NCBI GenBank assembly: GCA_963969495.1
Contig: OZ018328.1
Span: forward strand, 131,589,686-131,653,685
Length of the DNA stretch: 64,000 nt
Direction of reading: 5' to 3'
From: Ceratothoa steindachneri
Taxonomy: Eukaryota; Arthropoda; Malacostraca; Isopoda; Cymothoidae
This document shows, piece after piece, positions 10,759 to 21,038 of the stretch. The notes beneath the pieces are model-generated. The model made no database searches. It saw nothing but the letters and a program-made list of their open reading frames with translations, and was not told the DNA's origin. The position numbers were made by a program, and so were the translations under genes. How positions within the stretch are numbered: the stretch's first letter is position 1; the number at the start of each line of letters is the position of its first letter.

Positions 10759-11863
10759 TGCCTTTTGGGGTTTGCGTCGAAATTGGTTTAAGATTCGACC
10801 TTATCCGGTTCGTGAACGGGAAATAGCTAAGAATTTAATGGTGATGGTGTACTTTTTAATTGCGGGGTTCTTTCACAACAAATAATTCAGAGTGCAAGTT
10901 GGCCAAAAAATAATAGGTAGCTGGTACTCGTTTAGGGTTGCAAGAAGAAGACAATAACAAAAATATACCTTTAATAACAAATAAATAAAGTTGAAATAGA
11001 TACAGGTACAGAGTTTAAAGGGAATGATCGTACATGCGAAAATTAACTGTCGGGACGACAGGTCAGTGATTAAAAAGGGGATTTTAATCCGGGGTTCACA
11101 CACAAAGGATGGGACGATTTGAGTAAACCAGATTATAGAATAATCTGTGATGTCAACGATTGCAACTGCTTACGTGTTCGTTGAAGGTAAGGGCCGGTCG
11201 CGATACGATGACTGTAATGGGGAAGGTGAGGGTGGATGAGGGAGCACACGTAGTTTGGCCTTCGGAAATGGAAATCATTGTCAGATACTCGCCGATTGAT
11301 TATGACAGAGTTCACGGATGTCGATTTAGCCTTCGGAAATGGAAATCCATGTCAGATACTCGCCGATTGATTATGACAGAGTTCATGGATGTCGATTTAG
11401 CCTTCGTGCTCGAATTGAAATCGCCGGTGTCTTCGATCACGACGGATGATCGTGTCCTTTGCTCGTACGTGGTCATAGGCGGGAAAGTCCTGGAGTGCTA
11501 CACGCTAAACCGAGTCGGGGGATTATATAGGCGCTCGCTGGTGACTGAGATGTCCTAGCGGGAGTCTCCACGACTCTCGCGATCTTGGGGAAGGGACAGC
11601 GAGTCCTTCGGGGGAAACCGAGATAAAGATGGCGTAGAATGTTCTATGATCTTCGATCTATGCCGGAGGGCAAGAAGATGTCTGTGTGGATATGCGAGAC
11701 GAGAAGAATGTGTCCCTAAGTAAATGCAGCTGGGGTGCAATAAAACGGCGTGGCCCGCATCCTCACCGTAGGTCAGCCTCGCTTCCAACGCTCCATGCGG
11801 TGATCTCGACACCACGGGGGTACAAAAGAGCACGTGGTCGCCCTTCGACCTTATTCTTCTACA
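10759..11863 (-). repeat. 3' LTR of element 1
   Basis: On the reverse strand it starts TGTAGAAGAATAAGG and ends CCCCAAAAGGCA. It matches 21,035-22,079 through most of its length (shared landmarks GTCGATTTAGCCTTCG and GGATTATATAGGCGC). It carries a tandem duplication of about 70 bp at roughly 11,264-11,400 (CAGATACTCGCCGATTGATT occurs twice) that the other LTR lacks, accounting for its greater length. A CTATATAATCC box on the reverse strand near 11,530 is a plausible core promoter. Confidence 0.85.
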
Positions 11864-12508
11864 TCCCTCCCATCTTGGAAGATGGCACTTTCGCAGTTGG
11901 GGGAGAAAGGTGACATTCCCTAAGACCAAAGACTTGGGGGAAGCGGAGTTTTCCACGCGAGCGATCAACGGTGGGGGGGGGGGTAAGAAAAGGGAATTTC
12001 TGACCTGACGTCGAGCAGGCGTACAAGCTAATTCCAACCGACATATGAACGGGAAGTAAATTAATTATTATATTGAAAAGGATATTTATATACGAAGCTA
12101 TACAAATCGTAGAAAAAGAAAAGAGATGGATATTCAAAGATGCATCATACACAAATGAAAGGAAGATTACGGTGGTATATATACACATATAGTGGTGCTG
12201 GACTAGAATTCTAAATAATAATTTTATATATTGAAGGGCGCTGTGCGTCCTAGACTTACGCATCCCCGAAAAAAATAACTACATACACAGAGACATAATT
12301 TACCTTTAATTTATATGTAGCTGGCGGTTATATTATATACAAAATAGACAAATAGCTATGGAGCAATTACAATTATAATTCAGCAGGGGTCGTCGCCCAA
12401 AGGATTACGGCTAAGGGATCGGCGATACAATTCTCCGACCCTTTTATATACAATATGCGATACTGAAATTATTGCAATAATAGGCATCAGCCATTATGAT
12501 GTTTAATG

Positions 12509-12890
12509 TTACAGGGGTATGCCTACCCTAGAGAAGATGGAAATTAAGGCTTCGGCGCCCGTAACACTATCGATTTCATTTAATGGTACGGCCTCGGGAA
12601 ATCGCGTGGCACAGTCCACGAGGGTAAGGACATAACTATGCCCTTCGCTGGAAGTGGGACGAATGGGGCCAACAAGGTCTATGGCCACTCGGGCAAAGGG
12701 TTCCGATATGATCAGTCCCTTCTGAAGGGGGCCCGGTTTAACACGCCCTTTTGCCGTGGTTTTCTGGCAGATTTCACAGGATTGGCAGTATTCAGAAATA
12801 TCAACTGCAGCACCAGGCGAGTAGATATCGAAATATCCTCTGAGCTGTCTTATTGTGGCTAAAGTGGCCAGAAAACACACTATCGTGAGT
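12509..12890 (-). pseudogene. Element 1 integrase fragment (zinc-binding and first core part)
   Basis: The reverse frame reads 'YCQSCEICQKTTAKGRVKPG' (the CxxC half of the HHCC domain) followed by 'EPFARVAIDLVGPIRP' and 'SYVLTLVDCATRFPEAVPL', with the first two catalytic-core strands and the first Asp (AIDL). It ends at 'IFSRVGIPL' with a stop, before the second Asp and the Glu, so the catalytic triad is incomplete. The H-x-H half is damaged: an earlier stop near 12,896 separates it from the upstream frame. Everything downstream (rest of integrase, RT, RNase H) is deleted and followed by non-coding DNA up to the LTR. Confidence 0.85.
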
Positions 12891-12895
12891 AATTT

Positions 12896-13891
12896 TTAGG
12901 ACCAAGGGGACATGCGACGGGAAACACAGAGGATGTGAATCTTGGGGTTAACGCCATCCGAGCAAGCGCTATATAAGATTGTCTTGTTACTGCGGACATA
13001 ATCCTGCTCGAGGCTCCGAGATCTTTTCCATAAGGAAAGGATATTTGGACACTCCTGTCTTTGAGCGAATTCTACGCTCATAACGCCGCTGAAGTCCAAA
13101 TCTAAGGGGGTTTCAAGGGCAGCGTAGGTCCGGGGATCCTTCTTTGCCTGAACTCTCGTGACAACGGGCTGGGCCACCAGGTTAGATGCGACTTGAGGCC
13201 ACTGTCCTACCAAGAGAGAACAAAATTCGATAGGGTCTGACACGATTTCAGCCCATCCTGAAAAGTATTGACACTCCAGGTAACAGTTTATAATGGGGAA
13301 GCAGTTTGCGCGTCCTAGGTCGTCATGGACTACCGCAAACTTTTTGTGGTCAGGGGCCACAGGCGGAAGAGGTTCATTAGATACCACGATACAGGTACAC
13401 CCTGTATCGTGGCCGAGGGTGGAGACTCGGCAGCCATTAACGGTTCCGTTCTCAAACTTCAAACCTCCTGGAGAGCTCTTTTCGAAGAGGAAATTAACTT
13501 GGTGCCCTGGGGCACTGGGAGACGAGATCGGAGCTGGGATTTCTGGTCGCGATGAAGGGGTAGCGGGAGCAGCATTCACTTGGTGTACTTGGTAAATGTG
13601 ATTACTACAGAGTTGGAAATTTGGGGGGCAGTTCGGGCGGGTGTGACCTTCGGCACCGCGCGCGAAACAGACAATTAGGTCACGAAGAAAGGATGATGCC
13701 GAGGGATTAGATATGAGGGGCTTAACATCACGGGGCTCCGATGTAGGGAAACTTCTAGGCTTAAAGGGGCCCGTAACCTTAACGAATTTTGGGGTTCTTA
13801 GGAGGAAACCATGAGTTATTAATTTTATTCTTGGGGGATGAAGGGGGAGGCTTTTTATTTTCCTTCGGGTATAGGTTGTGACTCGCCGCAT
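12896..13891 (-). pseudogene. Element 1 gag C-terminus and aspartic protease, running into integrase N-terminus
   Basis: A 331-codon reverse frame. Around residues 72-88 it has a nucleic-acid-binding knuckle-like block ('CFARGAEGHTRPNCP', first Cys pair damaged). The protease follows with 'GHDTGCTCIVVSNEPLPP' near residues 157-175, containing the D-T-G catalytic triplet, then 'HDDLGRANCFPIINC' and 'GWAEIVSDPIEFCSLLVG'. The C-terminal part ('QECPNILSLWKRSRS ...ILYSACS') resembles the segment just before a gypsy integrase HHCC domain. Thus protease and integrase are adjacent with no RT between them. Related blocks recur in elements 2 and 3. Confidence 0.85.
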
Positions 13892-14096
13892 AGATATCGG
13901 CGTCTTCTATGCACTGTTTGAAGGAGTTGCACTGACGATCCTTGACAAAGGAGTGAATCTCTGGTGGTAGGTCCACCAGCAAATGATCCCTTAGGCCGAA
14001 GTCTAGGAGGGGCTCATAATCGTGGGGGACTTTCGATGCGGCTAGCCAGAAATATAAATGACTGGAAAGAGTATATCCAAAATGACGGAAGGTCAT
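13779..14096 (-). pseudogene. Element 1 gag, downstream half
   Basis: The reverse frame encodes 'TFRHFGYTLSSHLYFWLAAS' and 'LLVDLPPEIHSFVKDRQC', a capsid-type alpha-helical gag segment closely like that of element 3 (36,150-36,587). It is the continuation of the gag piece at 20,019-20,560: element 2 was inserted at the ATGAC (reverse-strand) site, and removing it rejoins '...FRIQANM' with 'TFRHFGY...'. The frame overlaps the start of the protease ORF, implying a frameshift or decay there. Confidence 0.85.
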
Positions 14097-15554
14097 TGTA
14101 ATAGAACGAGTTGAAGCTGCGTTTAATTTCAACTCCTATCCCGTATTATTTAAAACCACGATGCTGCCCACGTGCATCTTCGATTCGAGGCTTGGAGTCT
14201 TATCACAGCTACCGGATGTCAATGTTTAAACAAGGAGGTTATCGTCCCCCCCATTCGCCCCCATACGCCGACCTCGCCAGATCGAGTTGGGCTTATGAGC
14301 AGATAAGGCATTGTTCTCCGGCCCGGCTGTGCGTTCCCTCCAAGCTTTCACTCCATTTTCCCCCACGCCAAGGAGATGTCCTGGCTATTTATATGGAAAC
14401 TTTACCACTAAGATCAGATTGGAGATCCAGATTTTCGCCGCGAAACATCACCACGACCCTCTCTCCCTTTGTGCGCCAAGGGACCTCGACCTCGAGATTC
14501 ACCATCACTTGTCCAGAAGGAGGACAATATTCCTTGAGTGCCAAAGGTTCGAGCCTTTCCGACGCCAAGTCCCCAAGGCTTCCCCCCCTGTTGTTCAAAG
14601 GAGAACAGCATTAGAACAGCCATTGTTCGTTTTGAGCCCTTCGCCAAGAAACGGTTCTCATCCCCCCCTGTTGTTCAAGGAGAACAGCATTAGAACAGCC
14701 ATTGTTCGTTTTGAGCCCTTCGCCAAGAAACAGTTCTCACCCCCCCCTTGTTGTTCAGAGGAGAACAACATTAGAACAGCCATTGTTCTTGAGCCCGTAG
14801 ACAAGAGACGGTTCTCATCTCCCCCTTTGTTCAGAAGAGAACAACCTAGAACAGCCATTGTTCGTTTTGAGCCCTTCGCCAAGAAACGGTTCTCACCCCC
14901 CCTGTTGTTCAAAGGAGAACAACATTAGAACAGCCATTGTTCTTGAGCCCGTAGACAAGAGACGGTTCTCATCCCCCCTTTGTTCAGAAGAGAACAACCT
15001 AGAACAGCCATTGTTCTTCAAGCCGTTCGTCGAGAAACGGTTCTCCTTCCCAAGACGCCTCGTCAGGATCCTTTTCTCCCCCCCCTTCGGCTGGAGCTCG
15101 CCAGCGGACCGAAACTCCTTTGCGCCACCTTCCACTGCACCACTAGTGCCAAAGTTACGTAAGCCAAACTTCACCTTTGAGTATTGATCCCCTTTGTCAA
15201 TTCTATCCTGTGCTTTAAATTGTTTATCGAACCATCCCATCTCTTTAACTCTATATTTGTTTTACCTTTTTTAATCCCTTAAATCCTTGGATTAGCCCGA
15301 GTCTCCACGACCCTTTTCATTCTCTGTTTTTGTCAATATTTTCCGTTTTTGTGTATTGTTTATAGTTATTATTAATAAAACTCTATTCTATTAATGATAG
15401 CAATATTATTATCCTTGAGCTCAGTTCCACTTCTTAAGCATATCGAAGATACATAATATCGGCCGCCAGACAGTAACGCACTCTAAAGATAATTAAGGAA
15501 GTTCCCTCAACGAATAGTGTAATATATGGTATCGTCGGGAGTCATTCTACGACA
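14097..15554 (+). repeat. 5' LTR of element 2, with a six-copy internal repeat
   Basis: The LTR is 1,458 bp, beginning TGTAATAG and ending TACGACA. At about 14,585-15,060 it contains six tandem units of 70-80 bp built around GAACAGCCATTGTTC (an inverted repeat) and GAAACGGTTCTC. TATTTATATGG near 14,389 is a candidate promoter box and AATAAA near 15,376 a candidate polyadenylation signal. Long forward ORFs here (167 and 205 codons) are open only because the repeat unit lacks stops; they are not considered genes. Confidence 0.9.
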
Positions 15555-15595
15555 TATATATATATATATACTATTTAAATTTGGTATCAGGTGTG
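15555..15595 (+). promoter_or_regulatory. (AT)n spacer and primer-binding site of element 2
   Basis: The LTR end is followed by an AT run, then TGGTATCAGGTGTG (15,582-15,595). It differs by one base from the start of TGGTGTCAGGTGTGGGG, found in element 1 (reverse strand) and element 3. Complementarity to a tRNA 3' end (…TGACACCA) suggests a tRNA-Leu-type primer; that assignment is inference. The PBS being about 27 nt from the LTR end is unusual. Confidence 0.65.
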
Positions 15596-15920
15596 TAAGG
15601 TTTAACGCTATATCTTTACAAACACTGGTCTCAGTCGAGTAAAGCATAGTGTTATTCGTTATAATAATAGAATATAGTAGTTCCCTTTTGTTTTAACGAT
15701 TGCTATCCCCCTTTTTTTTAAACTTAAGAAGCTGGAGTAGCTGAGGAACTGTTATAATAATTTGTTTGTGTTTTTTTGTGATTTTAGTCAGTGGTTATTT
15801 AGATTGAGAAACCAAGTACGAATAGGTCAGTTCCCATATTTAGGTAGGCTAATTCTATAGAGGCATAATTCTTGTTGCAAGGAATTTTAGTTGGTTGACT
15901 AGTGCGCCCCCAAGTGCAAA

Positions 15921-16790
15921 GATGACTCAGTTTGAAATCTTTAAAGCACAAGGAGAATCCTTGGGACTTTCCGGAAAAGAACTAATTAAGTACATAAGAG
16001 AGGAATGGATAAGACAAGTGTACCTTCACCATCAGATTGAACTAGCTCGGATTGAAGAAAAATATCAAAGAAAAAAGGAAGAACGAGAAAGAGAAATACA
16101 ACGAAAGGAACGAGAAAGGGAAATCCAAAGAGAAGAAAGAGAAAGAGAAATACAACGAGAGGAACGAGAAAGAGAAATACAACGAGAAGAACAAGAAAGA
16201 AAAATACAACGAGAAGAACGAGAAAGAGAAAAACAACGAGAGGAACGAGAAAGAGAAATACAACGAGAAGAACGAGAAAGAAAAATACAACGAGAAGAAC
16301 GAGAAAAAAGAAGGACGGACTCGCGCTCCTTCCCAGGAAAGCTGACAAAGTTTCCGAGCCCCGTAAAACCCCAAAACTTCTTTCCCCAAAACCAACAACG
16401 GGACTCCAAACCTCCCGTTAAGACTTCTCCTCCATCTCTCTTCCCGAAGCGACCAACCATATGCTTCACCTGTGGTGTAGAAAACCACATGAGCTGGAAT
16501 TCCCCCCAAAATTTTAGGCTTAAAAGCGGACCAGCCCACCAAGTTCACCAGATTAATGCAACCCCGGCTCCCCCGGTGGTGCAGACCCAAGCAGAAACTT
16601 CTCCCCCTCCGTCAGGCCACCAGGTAAATTTTGTTTTTGGTAAAAGTTCATCGGGAACTTTGAAATATGAGGAGGGCAGCGTGGACAGCTGCCGAGTATC
16701 GACTCTCGTCAGGGACACAGGATGTACGTGTTTCATCGTGTCCGACGAACTTCTCCCAGTGGCCTCTAACCACGAAAATTTGCGGTGGTA
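15921..16790 (+). pseudogene. Element 2 gag and protease start
   Basis: ATG at 15,921 opens 'MTQFEIFKAQGESLGLSGKE', which matches the gag start of element 1. Next comes a charged coiled-coil of about 85 residues made of ten-residue repeats (EREREIQREE) encoded by a 30-bp DNA tandem repeat (about 16,080-16,310). A knuckle-like 'CFTCGVENHMSWNS' follows, with the last Cys replaced by Ser, and then protease 'VRDTGCTCFIVSDELLPVAS' with the catalytic D-T-G. The frame is lost near 16,790, where the downstream frame takes over. The capsid helices present in elements 1 and 3 are missing here, so gag is internally deleted. Confidence 0.85.
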
Positions 16791-18125
16791 CATGACTACC
16801 TTGGGCGGGCAAACAGATTCCCCGTCGCTAGATGTTACCTGCAGTGTCAATATTATAATGGCTGGGCTGAAGTCATTGTAGCACCCATACAATTCTGTTC
16901 CGTACTTATAGGACAGAGCCCCCAAGTAAGTTTCGACCCTGTGTTTCAGGCCGCCCTTCCTCAAGGCCAAGATAAGAAAGAAGCCCAGGAGCGCCTCCCC
17001 ATCAGAACCCCGATACCGTCCGATTTCTCGGAGACCCCTAACCAGGACTTTAGGACGGCAAAAGAGGAGTGTGAATCACTAACACCCTTAGGTGATAAGG
17101 CCCAAGACAAGGACACGGAGACTGTCCGTGGACCCCAAGAAAAAAAGAACCCCCAACGCGCCCATGGAGATACCTTCGTAGAACTGGACGAAACATCGGC
17201 GCTTGAAGAGGATTGCCCCGCGGAGTCCCTTAATGTAATCCAGACAGTGTGCATCCAACCTGATGCCGATTACCCTCCTCCTTCCCTACCAGGCAAGTCT
17301 TTAGAACCCTCTGACCTGGATAGTGACGCGCAGCTGACACCACGTCAGAAGAGTCAGCTACAAAAACTAATTAAATGGAGCCACCATTTCCCCGCCCTAT
17401 TAGCTCTTTTCGAGCGACTGCGTGAAAATGGCCTCACCATTGGCCCCAGCAAATGCCATTTTTCCCACGAAACCATCAAATATTTGGGTTTCAAAATAGG
17501 ACAAAGCAAGTTAGGTCCCCATGAGAACAAGATTAAGGCAATCGCCCACATGCCCCTCCCGATTACAAAGAAGCCATTAAGATCGTTCCTAGGATCAGCT
17601 TCTCCCTATCAGCGATTTGTTCCGAATTTCGGGGAAAAGAATTTCCCCGATCGTTTACGTTGGAATGATGTCGCTGTTTCCCATTTTAATCAGCTCAAAA
17701 GTAAGTTCATTTCTGCCCCCATTTTAAAGTTGCCCAGCCCGGAAAAATCTTTTGGGGTTAAGACCGACGTGATCAACGAGGGCATTGGAGGTGTACTCCT
17801 TCAATACGTGGATGACGGAACGAGTCATCCAGTTGCATATGCTAGTCGTCAATTATTACCACGCGAAAAGAGATATGCCACTAGAGAAAAGAAAGCTCTA
17901 TCAATTATCTGGGTCATAGACAAATTCAAGCTGTACTTGATATGTAAAGAATTTCAAATAGGAACCGTCCACCGTCCGTTAGCCTATGTTAGGAATGTGA
18001 GACACTCAAACGGCCGCATCATGCGCTGGAATTTACTCTTGCAAGAGTATCAGTTTAAAATAAATTAGATAAAAGGTTCCGATAACCAGGTCGCTGATGC
18101 ACTCAGTAGGAATGCGTTACCGAAT
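16785..18125 (+). pseudogene. Element 2 protease C-terminus, RT remnant and RNase H
   Basis: A 427-codon frame. It begins with the protease tail ('HDYLGRANRFPVARCY', 'APIQFCSVLIGQ'), passes a short block that resembles the pre-integrase region ('EECESLTPLGDKAQDKDTE'), then jumps to the acidic linker that in element 3 lies between integrase and RT ('QTVCIQPDADYPPPSLP'). RT is cut to its last part ('LFERLRENGLTIGPSKCHF', 'IKYLGF'), so the YxDD core is gone. RNase H follows ('VKTDVINEGIGGVLLQY', 'HPVAYASRQLL', 'ATREKKALSIIW'), then past a stop 'NQVADALSRN'. Two internal deletions removed integrase and the RT core. Confidence 0.88.
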
Positions 18126-18547
18126 AGCGTAGAATAATTGTATTCATAGGATTAGTATCTCCATGTAGGTATATACCGTCTTGTACGACTTAATTTAAGA
18201 TTCTTTTGTAATATAATTAATTAATGTATATGTCTGAATTTTGTAACGCTCAATGTCTAAATTTTTGTATGTATATATATTTGTTCTTATTAATTTACGT
18301 ATAAATTATTTTGTCCCGTATGTACTAAGTTTATATCATTTCATTGTTCCATGCCCTTTTTTTTTCTTTGATTAAGTTGTATTAAAGGTTATTTTCCCCT
18401 GTAATCTAAAGATCAAAATAATCATATGTATTGAGGTAATACTAGTTAGGTGCAGGAAGGTAGGGTTGGTACAAGAAAACGAGTTCCCCACAACGGAGCT
18501 CTATCGTTGTCCCTTCTCTCTTTTTTTCGAAGTGACAACTTCCCCTG

Positions 18548-18558
18548 GAATGGAGGGG
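18548..18558 (+). promoter_or_regulatory. Polypurine tract of element 2
   Basis: GAATGGAGGGG lies immediately before the TG of the 3' LTR, the position expected for the plus-strand primer of an LTR retrotransposon. Confidence 0.75.
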
Positions 18559-20018
18559 TGTAATAGAACGAGTTGAAGCTGCGTTTAATTTCAACTCCTA
18601 TCCCGTATTATTTAAAACCACGATGCTGCCCACGTGCATCTTCGATTCGAGGCTTGGAGTCTTATCACAGCTACCGGATGTCAATGTTTAAACAAGGAGG
18701 TTATCGTCCCCCCCATTCGCCCCCATACGCCGACCTCGCCAGATCGAGTTGGGCTTATGAGCAGATAAGGCATTGTTCTCCGGCCCGGCTGTGCGTTCCC
18801 TCCAAGCTTTCACTCCATTTTCCCCCACGCCAAGGAGATGTCCTGGCTATTTATATGGAAACTTTACCACTAAGATCAGATTGGAGATCCAGCTTTTCGT
18901 CGCGAAACATCACCACGACCCTCTCTCCCTTTGTGCGCCAAGGGACCTCGATCTCGAGATTCACCATCACTTGTCCAGAAGGAGGACAATATTCCTTGAG
19001 TGCCAAAGGTTCGAGCCTTTCCGACGCCAAGTCCCCAAGGCTTCCCCCCCTGTTGTTCAAAGGAGAACAGCATTAGAACAGCCATTGTTCGTTTTGAGCC
19101 CTTCGCCAAGAAACGGTTCTCATCCCCCCCTGTTGTTCAAGGAGAACAGCATTAGAACAGCCATTGTTCGTTTTGAGCCCTTCGCCAAGAAACAGTTCTC
19201 ACCCCCCCCCTTGTTGTTCAGAGGAGAACAACATTAGAACAGCCATTGTTCTTGAGCCCGTAGACAAGAGACGGTTCTCATCCCCCCCCTTTGTTCAGAA
19301 GAGAACAACCTAGAACAGCCATTGTTCGTTTTGAGCCCTTCGCCAAGAAACGGTTCTCACCCCCCCTGTTGTTCAAAGGAGAACAACCTTAGAACAGCCA
19401 TTGTTCTTGAGCCCGTAGACAAGAGACGGTTCTCATCCCCCCTTTGTTCAGAAGAGAACAACCTAGAACAGCCATTGTTCTTCAAGCCGTTCGTCGAGAA
19501 ACGGTTCTCCTTCCCAAGACGCCTCGTCAGGATCCTTTTCTCCCCCCCCTTCGGCTGGAGCTCGCCAGCGGACCGAAACTCCTTTGCGCCACCTTCCACT
19601 GCACCACTAGTGCCAAAGTTACGTAAGCCAAACTTCACCTTTGAGTATTGATCCCTTTTGTCAATTCTATCCTGTGCTTTAAATTGTTTATCGAACCATC
19701 CCATCTCTTTAACTCTATATTTGTTTTACCTTTTTTAATCCCTTAAATCCTTGGATTAGCCCGAGTCTCCACGACCCTTTTCATTCTCTGTTTTTGTCAA
19801 TATTTTCCGTTTTTGTGTATTGTTTATAGTTATTATTAATAAAACTCTATTCTATTAATGATAGCAATATTATTATCCTTGAGCTCAGTTCCACTTCTTA
19901 AGCATATCGAAGATACATAATATCGGCCGCCAGACAGTAACGCACTCTAAAGATAATTAAGGAAGTTCCCTCAACGAATAGTGTAATATATGGTATCGTC
20001 GGAAGTCATTCTACGACA
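18559..20018 (+). repeat. 3' LTR of element 2
   Basis: This 1,460-bp copy is almost identical to 14,097-15,554, with the same six-unit internal repeat. Differences seen include AGATTTTCGCCGCG versus AGCTTTTCGTCGCG, CGACCTCGAG versus CGATCTCGAG, lengths of a few C-runs, and GTCGGGAGTC versus GTCGGAAGTC near the end. It is followed directly by the GTCAT duplication. Confidence 0.92.
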
Positions 20019-20560
20019 GTCATATTTGCTTGGATGCGGAAAAAACAAAAATTGAGGCAGTAGAAATCATGCGCCATATTATACGCCGCGAAAAGTTCGG
20101 ATTTGAGGGTGGAGTAATCCACCGTGGCTTCTGAGGGAAGGGTAACACAAATGTTTCAGAGCTGAGAATTAAGAAGGGGAAGAGGTTTGGCGACACCGTC
20201 TGTCTCAATATCCCAATGATTAACTTCAAAAATTATCTCAAAGTTAGTGGGAAAAGATCCGAAATCTTCTCCTCCTTTGAAAGTGGGGAGTTTAATGGAA
20301 GTGGATTGAGGGCCTTCTGCACGGGAATTGACTGAAAGGGATTCGAGCCGATCGCAATTTAACTCCAATTCATATTAGCGAATTTTCTCGCGCTCTTTGG
20401 TCTCTCTAACCTTAATCTCTTTTTGTTCAACTCTAGCTCTCTCTTGTTCTCTTATTTCTCTCTTCGTCCTAAATAAAGGTGATAAGTTCTTTGCCACTTA
20501 AACCGAGGGATTCTCCTTGGCGTTTGAATCTCTCGAACGACGACATTTTGTTCGGAACAA
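20019..20560 (-). pseudogene. Element 1 gag, upstream half
   Basis: The reverse strand encodes an N-terminal piece close to 20,545-20,480 ('ERFKRQGESLGLSGKELI'), then 'IKLPTFKGGEDFGSFPTNFE', 'FEVNHWDIETDGVAKPLPLL' and, after a frameshift, 'TLPSEATVDYSTLKSELFAA'. The last block is nearly the same as element 3 gag ('LPSSEATLDYSTLKAELLSA'). The piece stops at the GTCAT insertion site and continues at 14,096. Several stops and frameshifts mean the protein could not be made. Confidence 0.85.
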
Positions 20561-20964
20561 GGGTGTAAGTTGTCCGAAAAAAGGATTTAATGGACTATGG
20601 GCACGGGAGGAGAAGATACTTGAGTCACAAAGTACTCACACCCGGAGGAATTCGCTTGTTTAAACACGGAAGCTTTGTTATCCAAATATCCACACTAATA
20701 TAACGCACAATTAACCCTAAGTTGAAAAAAATGAAACCTTCGTGAGATAAGAAGGGCTCTAACTCTGCTAATCCGATGGGGATTAACGTGACCGCGGGAG
20801 AAGCTCTGTCTCCTAACAAAATTTTCCTAATAAAGGTTCGTGGTCTAAACACACAGCACAATAAGAGATAAATGAATATGGCAGGGTTGATCCCTGGTCT
20901 TTTGAAAATTACAACAAATTTAAAGGGTTGCCTTTAAAAGATCTCTCTAAAAACCTTTTGAATA
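20561..20964 (-). other. Element 1 untranslated leader
   Basis: Between primer-binding site and gag start, on the reverse strand. No coding similarity. Leaders of similar length separate PBS and gag in elements 2 and 3. Confidence 0.6.
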
Positions 20965-20982
20965 CCCCACACCTGACACCAG

Positions 20983-21034
<52 letters not shown>
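20965..21034 (-). promoter_or_regulatory. Element 1 primer-binding site with long (AT)n spacer
   Basis: On the reverse strand TGGTGTCAGGTGTGGGG (20,981-20,965) follows an (AT)n of about 50 bp (21,034-20,984) that itself directly follows the LTR end. The same PBS is at 35,259 in element 3. The AT tract displaces the PBS far from the LTR, an arrangement shared by all three gypsy copies here. Confidence 0.7.

Positions 21035-21038
<4 letters not shown>

Larger units (their letters stand above)
14097..20018 (+). mobile_element. Ty3/gypsy-type LTR retrotransposon 'element 2' (inner, defective)
   Basis: A 5,922-bp forward element with two almost identical LTRs (14,097-15,554; 18,559-20,018) running TGTAATAGAACG...CTACGACA, flanked on both sides by the 5-bp target duplication GTCAT (14,092-14,096 and 20,019-20,023). 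The internal region (about 3 kb) holds gag, protease, a short RT remnant and RNase H but lacks the RT catalytic core and the whole integrase. It interrupts element 1's gag. I counted about eight or nine substitutions or small indels between the LTRs, roughly 0.5%, so insertion is recent. With no RT or integrase it must have been mobilised in trans. Confidence 0.92.

Noticed and set aside
14111..14928. Long forward ORFs (167 and 205 codons) and their duplicates at 18,573-19,237
   Set aside because: They lie wholly within element 2 LTRs and stay open because the tandem unit lacks stops in those frames; no protein-like features.
15986..16590. Long reverse ORFs with Phe/Leu/Ser repeats
   Set aside because: Antisense of the GAA-rich gag coiled-coil; composition is an artefact of the repeat.
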